A DNA stretch of 64,000 bases from Phymorhynchus buccinoides (lineage: Eukaryota; Mollusca; Gastropoda; Neogastropoda; Raphitomidae): the NCBI GenBank assembly GCA_017654935.2, contig CM065682.1, positions 44,189,536 through 44,253,535 on the forward strand, written 5' to 3'. Below are positions 34,462 to 38,339 of the stretch, in pieces; within the stretch, counting starts at the first letter, position 1; every line of letters starts with the position of its first letter. Below the pieces are notes generated by a model. The model made no database searches. It was not told the origin of the DNA and worked only from the letters and a program-made list of their open reading frames with translations. The translations under genes and the position numbers were made by a program.

Positions 34462-34866
34462 CGTGTGCCCATGCACTTAGCACACGTTAAACCCAGTGGC
34501 AACGAAAAAGTTGTCATTTGGTCAAAATTTACCCCCCTCCCTTCCTTCCTCATCAGTCACACAAAAATTGCATACAAAAAAAAATTAAAATGAGTGGCGC
34601 GCCTCTGGCTGCGACGCGCTCTCCAAGTGGAAGCAACCCGAATTTCACAGAGATGCCTCTGTGACTGTAATGTACCTAACCTAACCTAACCTAAGTTTTT
34701 TCATGCAAACGCTACACTTTTTTTTTATGTGCATCCCGTCAATGTTTGCTTCATCATGTTTATTCACTTTTTCTTACTGACTTTGCTTCCTTATTTTCAA
34801 TCTGTTTTTCTTTGATTTTCCAGGGCCCTATCAGCCCAGGGTACTTCCCCACCTGCAGCAAGTTAG
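4842..34866 (+). CDS. PDXDC1: PDXDC1 orthologue, 24 coding exons (join), 870 aa
   Basis: Spliced gene: 4842-5009, 8013-8086, 8606-8680, 9988-10074, 10904-11062, 11915-12104, 13726-13794, 15421-15499, 16408-16492, 17016-17136, 17799-17954, 18871-18921, 19470-19550, 21447-21510, 22615-22706, 24137-24242, 25348-25406, 26791-26903, 27532-27650, 28316-28434, 29261-29353, 32422-32562, 32949-33217, 34824-34866. All introns are GT..AG, phases match at every junction, and the total is 2613 nt including TAG. I recognise the family from blocks resembling vertebrate PDXDC1: [48 protein letters not shown] and [19 protein letters not shown]. The N-terminal two thirds is a group II (GAD-like) PLP-decarboxylase fold and the rest is PDXDC-specific. 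The usual active-site lysine is not visible (NPGTWLGVP replaces the N-P-H-K type motif), so enzymatic activity is doubtful. Exon 1 and exon 23 are low-complexity and differ from what I know of vertebrate proteins. Identity is near certain; the ends are less sure. Confidence 0.93.
5110..5700 (-). pseudogene. LINE 3' end remnant (post-RT region)
   Basis: On the minus strand, [17 protein letters not shown] (about 5660-5600) matches the conserved thumb motif of non-LTR reverse transcriptases. [20 protein letters not shown] and [19 protein letters not shown] then follow in a second frame, like the C-terminal Y-K-I-V and P-x-T-x-x-x-W-N-x-L-P motifs of these elements. Frameshifted and stop-containing. 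It sits within PDXDC1 intron 1 in antisense orientation. Confidence 0.6.
6085..6182. repeat. Two tandem copies of a 48-bp unit
   Basis: GTTGCTGTTTCCAGAAAAAG... is repeated exactly 48 bp later at 6133, with GGTTAACCC at each unit's end. It lies in PDXDC1 intron 1. Confidence 0.85.
6201..6279. repeat. Poly-T tract
   Basis: About 79 bp of T interrupted by single C or G residues. It could be the reversed poly-A tail of a retroelement or a simple repeat. Confidence 0.9.
6351..6491. repeat. (CA)n microsatellite, two tracts
   Basis: CA runs at about 6351-6383 and 6428-6488, separated by a GTGGAAGGACGTTAAACTGA segment that resembles the tail of a dispersed repeat (GGACGTTAAA also occurs near 5172). 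Confidence 0.9.
6912..7072. mobile_element. TTAA-flanked MITE, family C, with two ATATAT palindromes
   Basis: 161 bp between TTAA at 6908-6911 and 7073-7076. Termini CCCTTTCGCTGCC and GGCGGCACTGAAGGGG are inverted. It contains two copies of the perfect 16-bp palindrome GACGTATATATACGTC. No coding capacity. Confidence 0.75.
8013..8086 (+). CDS. PDXDC1: PDXDC1 exon 2
   Basis: Residues 57-81, beginning [20 protein letters not shown]. Acceptor TTTTTATTACAG and donor CCAG|GTAAAA. It enters in phase 0 and leaves in phase 2. It corresponds to the short helical N-terminal part before the decarboxylase fold. Confidence 0.8.
8606..8680 (+). CDS. PDXDC1: PDXDC1 exon 3
   Basis: Residues 81-106, including [20 protein letters not shown]. 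Acceptor GTTGACAG and donor ACG|GTAAGT. Basic linker region, 75 nt, phase 2 in and out. A SINE-like repeat begins just downstream at about 8690. Confidence 0.8.
8690..9016 (-). mobile_element. Dispersed SINE-like repeat, copy 1
   Basis: Minus-strand copy of the repeat seen complete at 33674-34007. The + strand shows TTCTTCTGCGTTCCCAGGC first and CCCCCGGTATCCTCACGGGG last, which is the head CCGTGGGGATACCGGGGGG reversed. It lies in PDXDC1 intron 3, 10 bp from the donor. Confidence 0.8.
9461..9864. mobile_element. Inverted-repeat element with nuclear-receptor-like half sites
   Basis: Ends ATCACCCGCGGAGTTTACG and CGTAACTCTGCGGGTGAT are inverted. The interior contains TCAAGGTCA at 9649 and 9795 and its complement TGACCTTG at 9664 and 9677. 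Non-coding, in PDXDC1 intron 3. Superfamily not recognised. Confidence 0.6.
9988..10074 (+). CDS. PDXDC1: PDXDC1 exon 4
   Basis: Residues 106-135, including [20 protein letters not shown], which matches the predicted helix equivalent to the VSILQLVQNLMHGDE part of vertebrate PDXDC1. Acceptor TTTTGTAG and donor GCT|GTGAGT. Phase 2 in and out. Confidence 0.85.
10904..11062 (+). CDS. PDXDC1: PDXDC1 exon 5
   Basis: Residues 135-188. Contains [20 protein letters not shown] and [11 protein letters not shown], aligning with the start of the decarboxylase-like fold (vertebrate HSLGAYISTL and LWLCRIFRY). Acceptor TTTTGCCGCAG and donor TTCAG|GTATAT. Confidence 0.92.
11915..12104 (+). CDS. PDXDC1: PDXDC1 exon 6
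   Basis: Residues 188-251. Contains [36 protein letters not shown] and [11 protein letters not shown]. This is one of the most conserved blocks of the family and settles the gene's identity. Acceptor TCATCCTCAG and donor TTGCAG|GTTGGT. It ends in phase 0. Confidence 0.95.
12291..13190. repeat. Minisatellite, about 10 units of 81-99 bp
   Basis: Unit start AGAAGTGTTG recurs at 12291, 12372, 12453, 12534, 12615, 12696, 12795, 12894, 12990, 13083 and 13176. The first five units are 81 bp, then 99, 99, 96, 93 and 93 bp. The longer units carry an extra CAACAACAACAGAAGGTATA-type segment. Each unit holds GTAGCTAAAAGTAGCTAC. Located in PDXDC1 intron 6. Confidence 0.97.
13726..13794 (+). CDS. PDXDC1: PDXDC1 exon 7
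   Basis: Residues 252-274, [20 protein letters not shown] and SKM. It aligns directly with vertebrate [18 protein letters not shown]. Acceptor CTGTTGCAG and donor AAAATG|GTGAGT. 69 nt, phase 0 in and out. Confidence 0.94.
14142..14330 (+). mobile_element. Dispersed SINE-like repeat, copy 2 (5' part)
   Basis: Begins CCGTGGGGATACCGGGGGGT and runs through TTCTGGAAGTTCTATGCTAG and CACTCTCTTTGACTCTGCC. The 3' half seen in the 33674 copy is missing or diverged. PDXDC1 intron 7. Confidence 0.75.
15421..15499 (+). CDS. PDXDC1: PDXDC1 exon 8
   Basis: Residues 275-301, beginning [20 protein letters not shown] and ending LLLAYAG. It matches the vertebrate DVAFLEKLIKDDI...LLLVANAG block that precedes the GT-x-x-x-GH-x-D segment. 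Acceptor TTACCGTACAG and donor GCAG|GTAAAG. Phase 1 out. Confidence 0.94.
15629..15853. mobile_element. TTAA-flanked MITE, family B, copy 1
   Basis: TTAA at 15625-15628 and 15854-15857; ends CCCCTTCCCTGCC and GGCAGTGAAGGGG. The interior TGATGTCATTGATGATGTCA and AGATTGAGTCTAGCAGGTCT are shared with the copy at 25423. PDXDC1 intron 8. Confidence 0.75.
15899..16063. repeat. (CA)n microsatellite with CG steps
   Basis: About 165 bp of CA with CACG interruptions, 46 bp after the MITE above. His/Thr- and Cys/Val-rich frames here are artefacts. Confidence 0.93.
16408..16492 (+). CDS. PDXDC1: PDXDC1 exon 9 (HVEG segment)
   Basis: Residues 301-329, [20 protein letters not shown] followed by SVWLHVEG. 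In catalytic group II decarboxylases this position reads WLHVDAA, with an Asp contacting the PLP pyridine nitrogen. Here, as I recall for other PDXDC1 proteins, it is Glu (HVEG). Acceptor GTGCTCCAG and donor AAGG|GTGAGA. Confidence 0.94.
17016..17136 (+). CDS. PDXDC1: PDXDC1 exon 10 (degenerate PLP-lysine site)
   Basis: Residues 329-369, including [35 protein letters not shown]. The N-P-G-T-W stretch occupies the place where active decarboxylases carry N/S-x-H-K with the Schiff-base lysine; no lysine is present. Acceptor AAATTCAG and donor ATGCT|GTATCC, a weaker donor than most here. Confidence 0.9.
17799..17954 (+). CDS. PDXDC1: PDXDC1 exon 11
   Basis: Residues 370-421, [20 protein letters not shown] ... 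[20 protein letters not shown] ... KKITHACDL. It aligns with vertebrate TLYKHDDPALTLVAGLTS...LPLWLSLQYLG...IKHACQL. An upstream ATG-led reading frame is open across the acceptor, but the homology and phase place the acceptor at 17798. Confidence 0.92.
18329..18478 (-). mobile_element. TA-flanked MITE (CAGTGGAACCTCC), copy 1
   Basis: Right end AGGGAGGTTCCACTG followed by TA. Body GACCTTCAAAAATCATCC ... AGGTCTTATGTGGGAGGG matches 32621-32778 in reverse, but the other terminus is lost. GTCTTATAAGGGAGG is locally duplicated. PDXDC1 intron 11. Confidence 0.75.
18871..18921 (+). CDS. PDXDC1: PDXDC1 exon 12
   Basis: Residues 422-438, [17 protein letters not shown]. Small 51-nt exon, phase 0 in and out. 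Acceptor TTTGTAATAG and donor GATT|GTAAGT. The first residues continue the vertebrate SQRLQESL helix. Confidence 0.85.
19470..19550 (+). CDS. PDXDC1: PDXDC1 exon 13
   Basis: Residues 439-465, a lysine-rich linker ([20 protein letters not shown]) then SKAINAL. 81 nt, phase 0 in and out. Acceptor CTTCACAG and donor ACTG|GTGAGT. It seems longer than the matching vertebrate stretch, so it may be a lineage-specific insertion. Confidence 0.83.
19607..19915 (-). mobile_element. Dispersed SINE-like repeat, copy 3
   Basis: Reverse-oriented: TTCTTCTTCTTCG first, CAGAACTTCCAGAAGGTGGG and CCCCCCGGTATCCCCACGGG last. The segment 19625-19700 (AAATGCGTCACGCTGCC...) differs from copies 1 and 4, suggesting a subfamily. 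PDXDC1 intron 13. Confidence 0.78.
20933..21423. mobile_element. Composite TTAA-flanked MITE, family A, rearranged
   Basis: TTAA at 20929-20932 and 21424-21427. The left part (CACTTTCGCCGCCAGCCATT) and right end (ACGATGAAAGGG) are family A. The middle is interrupted by a TA-flanked MITE fragment (21028-21131), and the right end has been copied three times as part of a 99-bp array. Confidence 0.65.
21028..21131 (+). mobile_element. TA-flanked MITE (CAGTGGAACCTCC), copy 2, truncated
   Basis: Begins CAGTGGAACCTCCCTTATAA after TA and continues through CACATAAGACCTTCTCTGAG to CACCTCCCTTA. The right half is lost where the 99-bp array begins. Nested inside the family A element. Confidence 0.75.
21132..21448. 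repeat. 99-bp tandem array that includes the exon 14 splice acceptor
   Basis: Units start at 21132, 21231 and 21330, with a 20-bp partial unit from 21429. Each begins ATTGGTTGTTGATTTCAGTT (or TTTATTTCAG) and ends with the MITE tail GACGATGAAAGGGTTA. The partial fourth unit is the functional acceptor of exon 14 (AG at 21445-21446). Decoy AGs end at 21149, 21248 and 21347. Confidence 0.95.
21447..21510 (+). CDS. PDXDC1: PDXDC1 exon 14
   Basis: Residues 466-487, [20 protein letters not shown], matching vertebrate SSPVVVFRFFQELPG. The acceptor (TTGTTGATTTCAG) is the last of four near-identical copies spaced 99 bp apart; see the repeat at 21132. Donor CCTG|GTGAGT, phase 1 out. Confidence 0.88.
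22615..22706 (+). CDS. PDXDC1: PDXDC1 exon 15
   Basis: Residues 487-517, including [20 protein letters not shown] and ALNIW. The YYDALNIW end aligns with vertebrate CDALNRWL. Acceptor TTCTTTCCAG and donor TTTGG|GTAAAA. Phase 1 in, phase 0 out. Confidence 0.88.
22810..23298. mobile_element. Non-autonomous hAT-like element with CACTGT duplication
   Basis: 489 bp. Ends CAGACCTGTTTTACC and GGGGTAAACAGGTCTG are inverted. Both flanks carry CACTGT directly adjacent (22804-22809 and 23299-23304). No transposase frame. PDXDC1 intron 15. The termini resemble those at 30074-30926. Confidence 0.7.
24137..24242 (+). CDS. PDXDC1: PDXDC1 exon 16
   Basis: Residues 518-553, [20 protein letters not shown] then [16 protein letters not shown]. 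The [10 protein letters not shown] stretch matches vertebrate EGTCLRFSPL. Acceptor GCTGCTCCAG and donor AGAAG|GTGCGT. Phase 1 out. Confidence 0.92.
24410..24800 (+). pseudogene. Possible piggyBac-like 5' fragment
   Basis: TTAA at 24411-24414 is followed by CCCATGGTGGAGCGGCC. A short frame at 24660-24736 reads [12 protein letters not shown] then an acidic [11 protein letters not shown], reminiscent of the acidic N-termini of piggyBac-family transposases, and ends at a GTAACT donor-like site. No catalytic DDD region is present. Weak evidence from motif style only. Confidence 0.25.
25348..25406 (+). CDS. PDXDC1: PDXDC1 exon 17
   Basis: Residues 553-572, [20 protein letters not shown]. It corresponds to vertebrate RGEDVDQLVACIESKL. 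Acceptor TTTTTATGCAG and donor TTTG|GTAAGT, with a TTAA-flanked MITE starting only 16 bp into the intron. Confidence 0.88.
25423..25942. mobile_element. TTAA-flanked MITE, family B, copy 2, with insertion
   Basis: TTAA at 25419-25422 and 25943-25946. Ends CCTCTTCCCTGCC and GGCAATGAAGTGG. It matches the copy at 15629 at both sides but is interrupted at about 25490-25790 by a segment ending AGCGCTGTGAGCTCAAG ... GGCGCTCTATAAATG then (TTA)n, a 3' tail typical of invertebrate LINEs/SINEs. Confidence 0.7.
26791..26903 (+). CDS. PDXDC1: PDXDC1 exon 18
   Basis: Residues 573-610, including [20 protein letters not shown] and KWAGLGAV, equivalent to vertebrate REEFKQEVEATAGLLYVDDPNWSGIGVV. Acceptor GTGTTGCAG and donor TCAG|GTCAGC. 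Phase 2 out. Confidence 0.9.
27532..27650 (+). CDS. PDXDC1: PDXDC1 exon 19
   Basis: Residues 610-650, [39 protein letters not shown]. The [18 protein letters not shown] end matches the vertebrate HAGLLKKLNELESDLTFKIG region. Acceptor GTTTTCAG and donor TATGG|GTACTT. Phase 1 out. Confidence 0.9.
27692..27932. mobile_element. TA-type inverted-repeat MITE with SINE-tail insertion
   Basis: Left TACTTTTTCCCCAGACTGAG and right AATAGTCTGAAAAATATGGTA are imperfect inverted ends; GCGCCTTATAATA and GCACCTTATAATAAATGC are interior repeats. Inserted at about 27827-27881 is a fragment (CTGTGACGCGCTCTCCAGG...) identical in type to the 3' part of the SINE at 34318. Confidence 0.5.
28316..28434 (+). CDS. 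PDXDC1: PDXDC1 exon 20
   Basis: Residues 650-689, [20 protein letters not shown] then [16 protein letters not shown], aligning with vertebrate SCLYVGMASDNVDAAELVETI...REIEENS. GC-rich with clear coding bias. Acceptor GTGTTCAG and donor CAAG|GTCAGG. Confidence 0.93.
28596..28814. mobile_element. Small hAT-like MITE (CAGGGCTCCCAG)
   Basis: 219 bp with inverted ends CAGGGCTCCCAGGGAC and GATTGGGAGCCCTG. GGACCCTCTA recurs in the interior. No frame, and no convincing target-site duplication. PDXDC1 intron 20. Confidence 0.55.
29261..29353 (+). CDS. PDXDC1: PDXDC1 exon 21
   Basis: Residues 690-720, [20 protein letters not shown] then [11 protein letters not shown]. It matches vertebrate LLENMTEVVRKGIQEAQVELQKASEERLLEE and is likely an amphipathic helix. 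Acceptor GTTTCTCCAG and donor GGAG|GTGAGA. 93 nt, phase 0. Confidence 0.95.
29687..29855. repeat. Tandem duplication, 82-bp period
   Basis: TTTTCACCCCCAGTTTCAAA and the following 60 bp occur at 29687 and again at 29769, with a small insertion (ACATG) in the second copy. PDXDC1 intron 21. Confidence 0.92.
30074..30926 (+). mobile_element. hAT-like element with GTAATG duplication and a zinc-finger ORF
   Basis: 853 bp. Ends CAGACCTGCCAACCC and GGGTTGGCAGGTCTG are perfect 15-bp inverted repeats. GTAATG flanks both sides (30068-30073 and 30927-30932). It carries the frame at 30367-30720. It lies in PDXDC1 intron 21, same strand as the gene. Confidence 0.8.
30367..30720 (+). pseudogene. Truncated hAT-associated zinc-finger protein, 117 aa
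   Basis: Starts [20 protein letters not shown] (basic/acidic N-terminus) and contains [13 protein letters not shown] ... [14 protein letters not shown]. This matches the C-x2-C ... F-S-I ... D-I-x-x-H-x5-H zinc finger at the N-terminus of many hAT-type transposases. The second Cys is Tyr (residue 55), so metal binding is probably lost. The rest of the transposase (RNase H-like domain and hAT dimerisation region) is absent; a stop follows VRAM. Likely an internal-deletion derivative of a formerly autonomous copy. Confidence 0.6.
31547..31784. mobile_element. TTAA-flanked MITE, family A, best copy
   Basis: 238 bp with TTAA at 31543-31546 and 31785-31788. Ends CCCTTTCACCGCCAGCC and TTTGGCGGCGAAAGGG. 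Shared interior landmarks are GTATTGGGGATTCTTCTGTG and GGTCTTTGGATAATAGACC. PDXDC1 intron 21. Confidence 0.88.
32422..32562 (+). CDS. PDXDC1: PDXDC1 exon 22
   Basis: Residues 721-767, [40 protein letters not shown]. This is the family-diagnostic C-terminal motif (vertebrate GVLRQIPVVGSVLNWFSPV...GRTFNLTAGSLESTEPIY). Acceptor CTCCCAACAG and donor TGCAG|GTGACC. 47 codons. Confidence 0.96.
32621..32778 (+). mobile_element. TA-flanked MITE (CAGTGGAACCTCC), copy 3, complete
   Basis: 158 bp between TA dinucleotides. Ends CAGTGGAACCTCCCTTAT and ATAAGAGAGGTTCCACTG. Repeated ATAAGACCT motifs lie inside. PDXDC1 intron 22, 59 bp after the exon 22 donor. A Tc1/mariner-type TA target is implied. Confidence 0.85.
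32949..33217 (+). CDS. PDXDC1: PDXDC1 exon 23 (Ser/Pro/Ala-rich tail)
   Basis: Residues 768-857. GC-rich, open for 89 codons, with low-complexity runs of Ser, Pro, Thr, Ala and Gly ([20 protein letters not shown] and [11 protein letters not shown]). Probably a disordered tail. I see no alignment to the vertebrate C-terminus, which is also Ser-rich. Acceptor GATCGATGCAG and donor GCTGG|GTGAGC. Phase 2 out. Confidence 0.82.
33300..33400. repeat. (CA)/(CG)-rich low-complexity tract
   Basis: CACACGCA-type dinucleotide-rich sequence in PDXDC1 intron 23. No gene. Confidence 0.8.
33674..34007 (+). mobile_element. Dispersed SINE-like repeat, copy 4 (longest)
   Basis: Head CCGTGGGGATACCGGGGGGT, body TTCTGGAAGTTCTGTGCTTG and CACTCTCTTTGACTCTGCC, then CAGTGAAAACTGAAAACCGG. 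The 3' end is CTGGGAACGCCGAAGAAG with a (GAA)n tail. The tailed, fixed-3'-end structure suggests retroposition. No clear pol III boxes were seen. At least five copies lie in the window. Confidence 0.8.
34318..34695 (+). mobile_element. tRNA-derived SINE
   Basis: The 5' head has an A box (TGGCACAGTGG, 34324-34334) and a near-consensus B box (AGCTCGAACCT, 34366-34376) at tRNA spacing. The core contains TCGGATGAGACGATAAACTG and GGTCCCGTGTGC, a central segment I recall from many invertebrate SINEs. The 3' region is GACGCGCTCTCCAAGTGG, ending in a CCTAA tandem tail. PDXDC1 intron 23. Confidence 0.75.
34824..34866 (+). CDS. PDXDC1: PDXDC1 exon 24 (stop codon)
   Basis: Residues 857-870, [13 protein letters not shown] then TAG at 34864. 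The acceptor TTGATTTTCCAG is strong, the phase-2 junction (GG|G) is correct, and the composition continues the Ser/Pro/Ala tail. A competing terminal exon at 33601 is discussed in the findings. Confidence 0.72.
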
Positions 34867-37310
34867 CCCCAACAGCACAGCGATTAATTCTGCCCCGATA
34901 ACACAGCGATTAATTCTGCCCCTAATAATACGGCGATTAGTTCTCTGTCCGTCTTTGTTGGCGCCTTTCAACATTCCTCGAAATTCTTACACGCGGTGGG
35001 CATGAAAACTACACCGTATGGGAAGATTATGTTGGTGTTGTTTTTTCTCATGGGTTTTAACTGAGATGGAAGGTCATGGGTTTTAGCTAAGATGGAAGAT
35101 GACGGTTGCTTTGTGATGTGTCCTGGAAGGAGATTGTACAGTATGAAATCCTTTGCTCAATGCATCTGTGGACGCCAAAGGATTGCCATATTGCCTGTGT
35201 GTCCAGAGGCCTGGAGTTTTCATGGTGGGAAAGAGTGAGAAAGGTATTTTTGATTGTGGTTGTTTTAACTGTGTGGTTTTGTGGTACAATTTTAAGTTGG
35301 CAGCACATCGTAGACATTGTTTTGTCTCTCTTTGGGATTTACGTTATTATGCTTGGAGTAGAAACAGTCGGATGCGTTTATAACCACTCACACATTTTCT
35401 TCTTGTATTATGTATTTTTGACACTTTCGTTGGGTTGGAAAGAGAAGTCTGTGATTGTTTGGATGTCTGTGATCTGTGACGTATGTCTGTGATCTGTGAC
35501 GTATTGTTGTGCGGAATCATAACTATTTTTATTTGGTGATTTAATTTTCGTTGTTGTTTTAGACTGATAACTGGAAGGCAGGCGGACATGCCAGAGCCTG
35601 TCTTTTGTTTTGTTTCCCATTATTTTTTTTAAATGAGAGAGCACTGGGATTGATCGATGCTAACAAATAGTAACATTCAAAACAACGTCTGAGGTATAAG
35701 TTTTGTCCATTATAAGCAAGTGCAATTACTCATCCATGATATTTAAAAACACGTAAAGAATATTTTGTCCTCTAACTGAAAGATTTTGCACATTAGCATA
35801 CATTTGAGTACGTTTGCTACCCCAAAAATTCTTATTCATTTTCTCATGCTTGCGCTATGACGCATTCATATGCTAATGCATTTGCAGATGATTAATTTTT
35901 GTATGAACAATTATTTTATATTTTGTAAGTAGACGTCTAAATCAATCTGGACTCAAAAATTAATAATTACTCTCAACACATTTCTGATAAATTAAAAGCT
36001 GTAACATTTGTCCAGTTTCTTGAAAACCTTGATCAACAATTCTCCGACATTTCTTTCTTATACCATCAGTAACATTGTATATTGTATTTTAGTCACAACT
36101 TGTTTTTAACATTAGTGTATCATTTTGGGAAAACAATTCTCTTGAAATGTTCTGAGTTTGCGGACTATGAATGAACTGCCTCTTGGTATGTTTGCCTTAA
36201 CAACCGCCTCCCCCCCCCCCCTCCCCACCCACTCTCCATCATTTCCCTTTCCTTCATCCTGTATCAACCCACTTCTTTGACCTCCCATCATTTTGTCCCA
36301 TTCCATAATGTTAATTCATAATACATTTGCATAATACATGTAGGTTTTCTGAATTTGCTTAATCTGTAAAATGTTGCATATTTATAACTTTTTTTGTTGT
36401 ACAGAAAATGTGAACCACTGTCCCTTTTCTGACCTGACTGTGTTGTGAGTTGTGATAGCCCATGGTCCCATTTCTATTTTTTTTAATTTTGTTTTTTGTT
36501 TCTGCATATCAGCTGTGGGTTTTTTTGCTAGACAAGCAGCTGTATTGGGATGTGCTCCATAAACTGTGCAATGTATGATTGTGGCGAAGTGACAAAAACA
36601 TTTCTTTACAGTTTTATGAAATCCATGGGCAGGGTGAACTAAATGTACCTTTAAAAAACGTGGATTGATATTGTTAAAGCAAAAAGGTAGAAATATAGAG
36701 TGCACACACGCACATTAACACACAGGTATACTCAACTTGTAAAACACTATACTTTTGAGCTCATATTGTTCAGAGCAAAGTGTTAAGTGTGAGACATCAG
36801 AGAAAGACTTTTTTCCCATGAAAAAAAAAAAGTATTATGAGTGAGGGGAAAAAAGCTAGGGGAAAAATAGACAACCACACCCTGACGTAACAATACCTTG
36901 AATGCTTATTCATAAAAGTACCCAGAAGATTGCTTATTCTATGATATGATATAGTTACAGAAAATAACTTGAGACTAAGATAAGCCTGTTTTGGAAGGCT
37001 TAGCTTTGATGTTTTAGATTTCCCGTGTAAGAAAAGAAGAATGCAACGAAAGCATGATTACACCAAATTGTATAGAGATGTGATTTATGTTTAATCTTGT
37101 ATTTATATGTTTATCTTCAAAACCACTTGTCATGGATTTTTATTTTTGAGTCTAGAATCTCTTCTATTCAATGTGCATTTCAAAAAGGGTCTGTTTGAAT
37201 GAATTCATTGCTTTCTTGGATATGCTTGGATCATTTGACATTGTTCAAATTTGGAGTTTCATTATAGTTTTGTCGATTATGCGGTGTGAGGTTCAATAAA
37301 AAAGATACCG
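34867..37310 (+). other. Probable PDXDC1 3' untranslated region
   Basis: About 2.4 kb after the stop with no other gene visible; AT-rich with oligo-T runs. It starts with a short tandem repeat: ACAGCGATTAATTCTGCCCC at 34877 and 34903, plus a degenerate third copy near 34930. Further small tandem duplications lie at about 35049-35098 and 35462-35505. The first good AATAAA downstream is at 37295. Extent is inferred. Confidence 0.5.
37295..37300 (+). promoter_or_regulatory. Candidate polyadenylation signal AATAAA
   Basis: Canonical hexamer on the gene's strand, the first I noticed after the PDXDC1 stop codon. A TA-flanked inverted-repeat element begins 8 bp later, so cleavage would fall inside or at the edge of that element. 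Confidence 0.4.
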
Positions 37311-38337
37311 TAATTCACGGACTACAAGCAGCTTCATTATTTAAGCCGCACCCCCTGATTTTTTTCCGAAAAGGGAAACATTTAAGCCACATCATTGTAT
37401 AAGCCGAGTCCAAACATACAATCAACAAACATTGCGAAAGCGTAACAAAAGCGAAAACGTAACGAAAGCAAAGCCATAAAACGGACAGTCACAATCTTAG
37501 GCAGACTCAAGTTCATGGGTAAATCCAGCCACAGAAAAGCATCAAGCCCTTTATCCACACTCATACAGCCCGTAGGCTATTGCTTCAAAAGAAGAAGAAA
37601 AAAAATCGCCGTCATAGTTGCTAAAATGAAGACAGGACAGCTTTGTCCAACATGGCTGACTCTGAAAACGTGCGGTTACCGGTCAGTTCATCTTTTTTTT
37701 ACCCACTCGTCCCGCTGTGCAAGTCAGTCGTCCTCTATAGCTGTTATTTTGTCAACTGGTTAATTCGTTCATTAATAAAAGCATGCACATGGATGAGTTG
37801 GCCCCAAGCGAGGACGATTCGACTCATAGAGCGAGGACGAAGCGACGAAAAAGAATAGGACGAGTTAGAAAAAGGACGTGTTAACTGGCAACCGTTTTCT
37901 TCCCGGAACTTAAGTGTCGTCAGCTGTGCGCTTCCTGTTAGTGGAAATTGTTTCCATGTGTTGTGTGTTGGAAAAATAAGATGTTTTGCTTCAAATCTAA
38001 AATGAAATCCCGTGATAAGGTTTATACTAATTATAGTAGTTATTGCGACTTCTGATGCTGTTACCAACTATTTCTTGATACTGAATGGAAGGTATGTCGC
38101 CGTTCTGAACCAGATTTAGCTGCAGATAGTCTACCAAACACATTCTGAACTACCAAACTTCAATTGCTTGAAGTTGACTGTCATGACTTTCGGTGTTATT
38201 TTTTTATTTTTTCATCAAGATCGAGACCATGTTCTGAGCTGGTTTCAGTTTTGGTAACGTTAAGGTCGCAGCATTAGACAAGCCGCAGGGGTCTGTTTCA
38301 AGGAAAACCGTTGCGGCTAATAGTCTGTGAATTATGG
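37308..38337. mobile_element. TA-flanked inverted-repeat element, 1.03 kb
   Basis: Flanked by TA (37306-37307 and 38338-38339). Ends CCGTAATTCACGGACTA and TAGTCTGTGAATTATGG are inverted with few mismatches. Subterminal TTTAAGCCGCACC / GACAAGCCGCAGGGG motifs are present. Short frames inside are not recognisable as transposase. Confidence 0.7.
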
Positions 38338-38339
38338 TA

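Noticed and set aside
34824..34985. Longer terminal frame reading on past 34866
   Set aside because: It needs a different junction phase from exon 23; the phase-2 junction gives the TAG at 34864.
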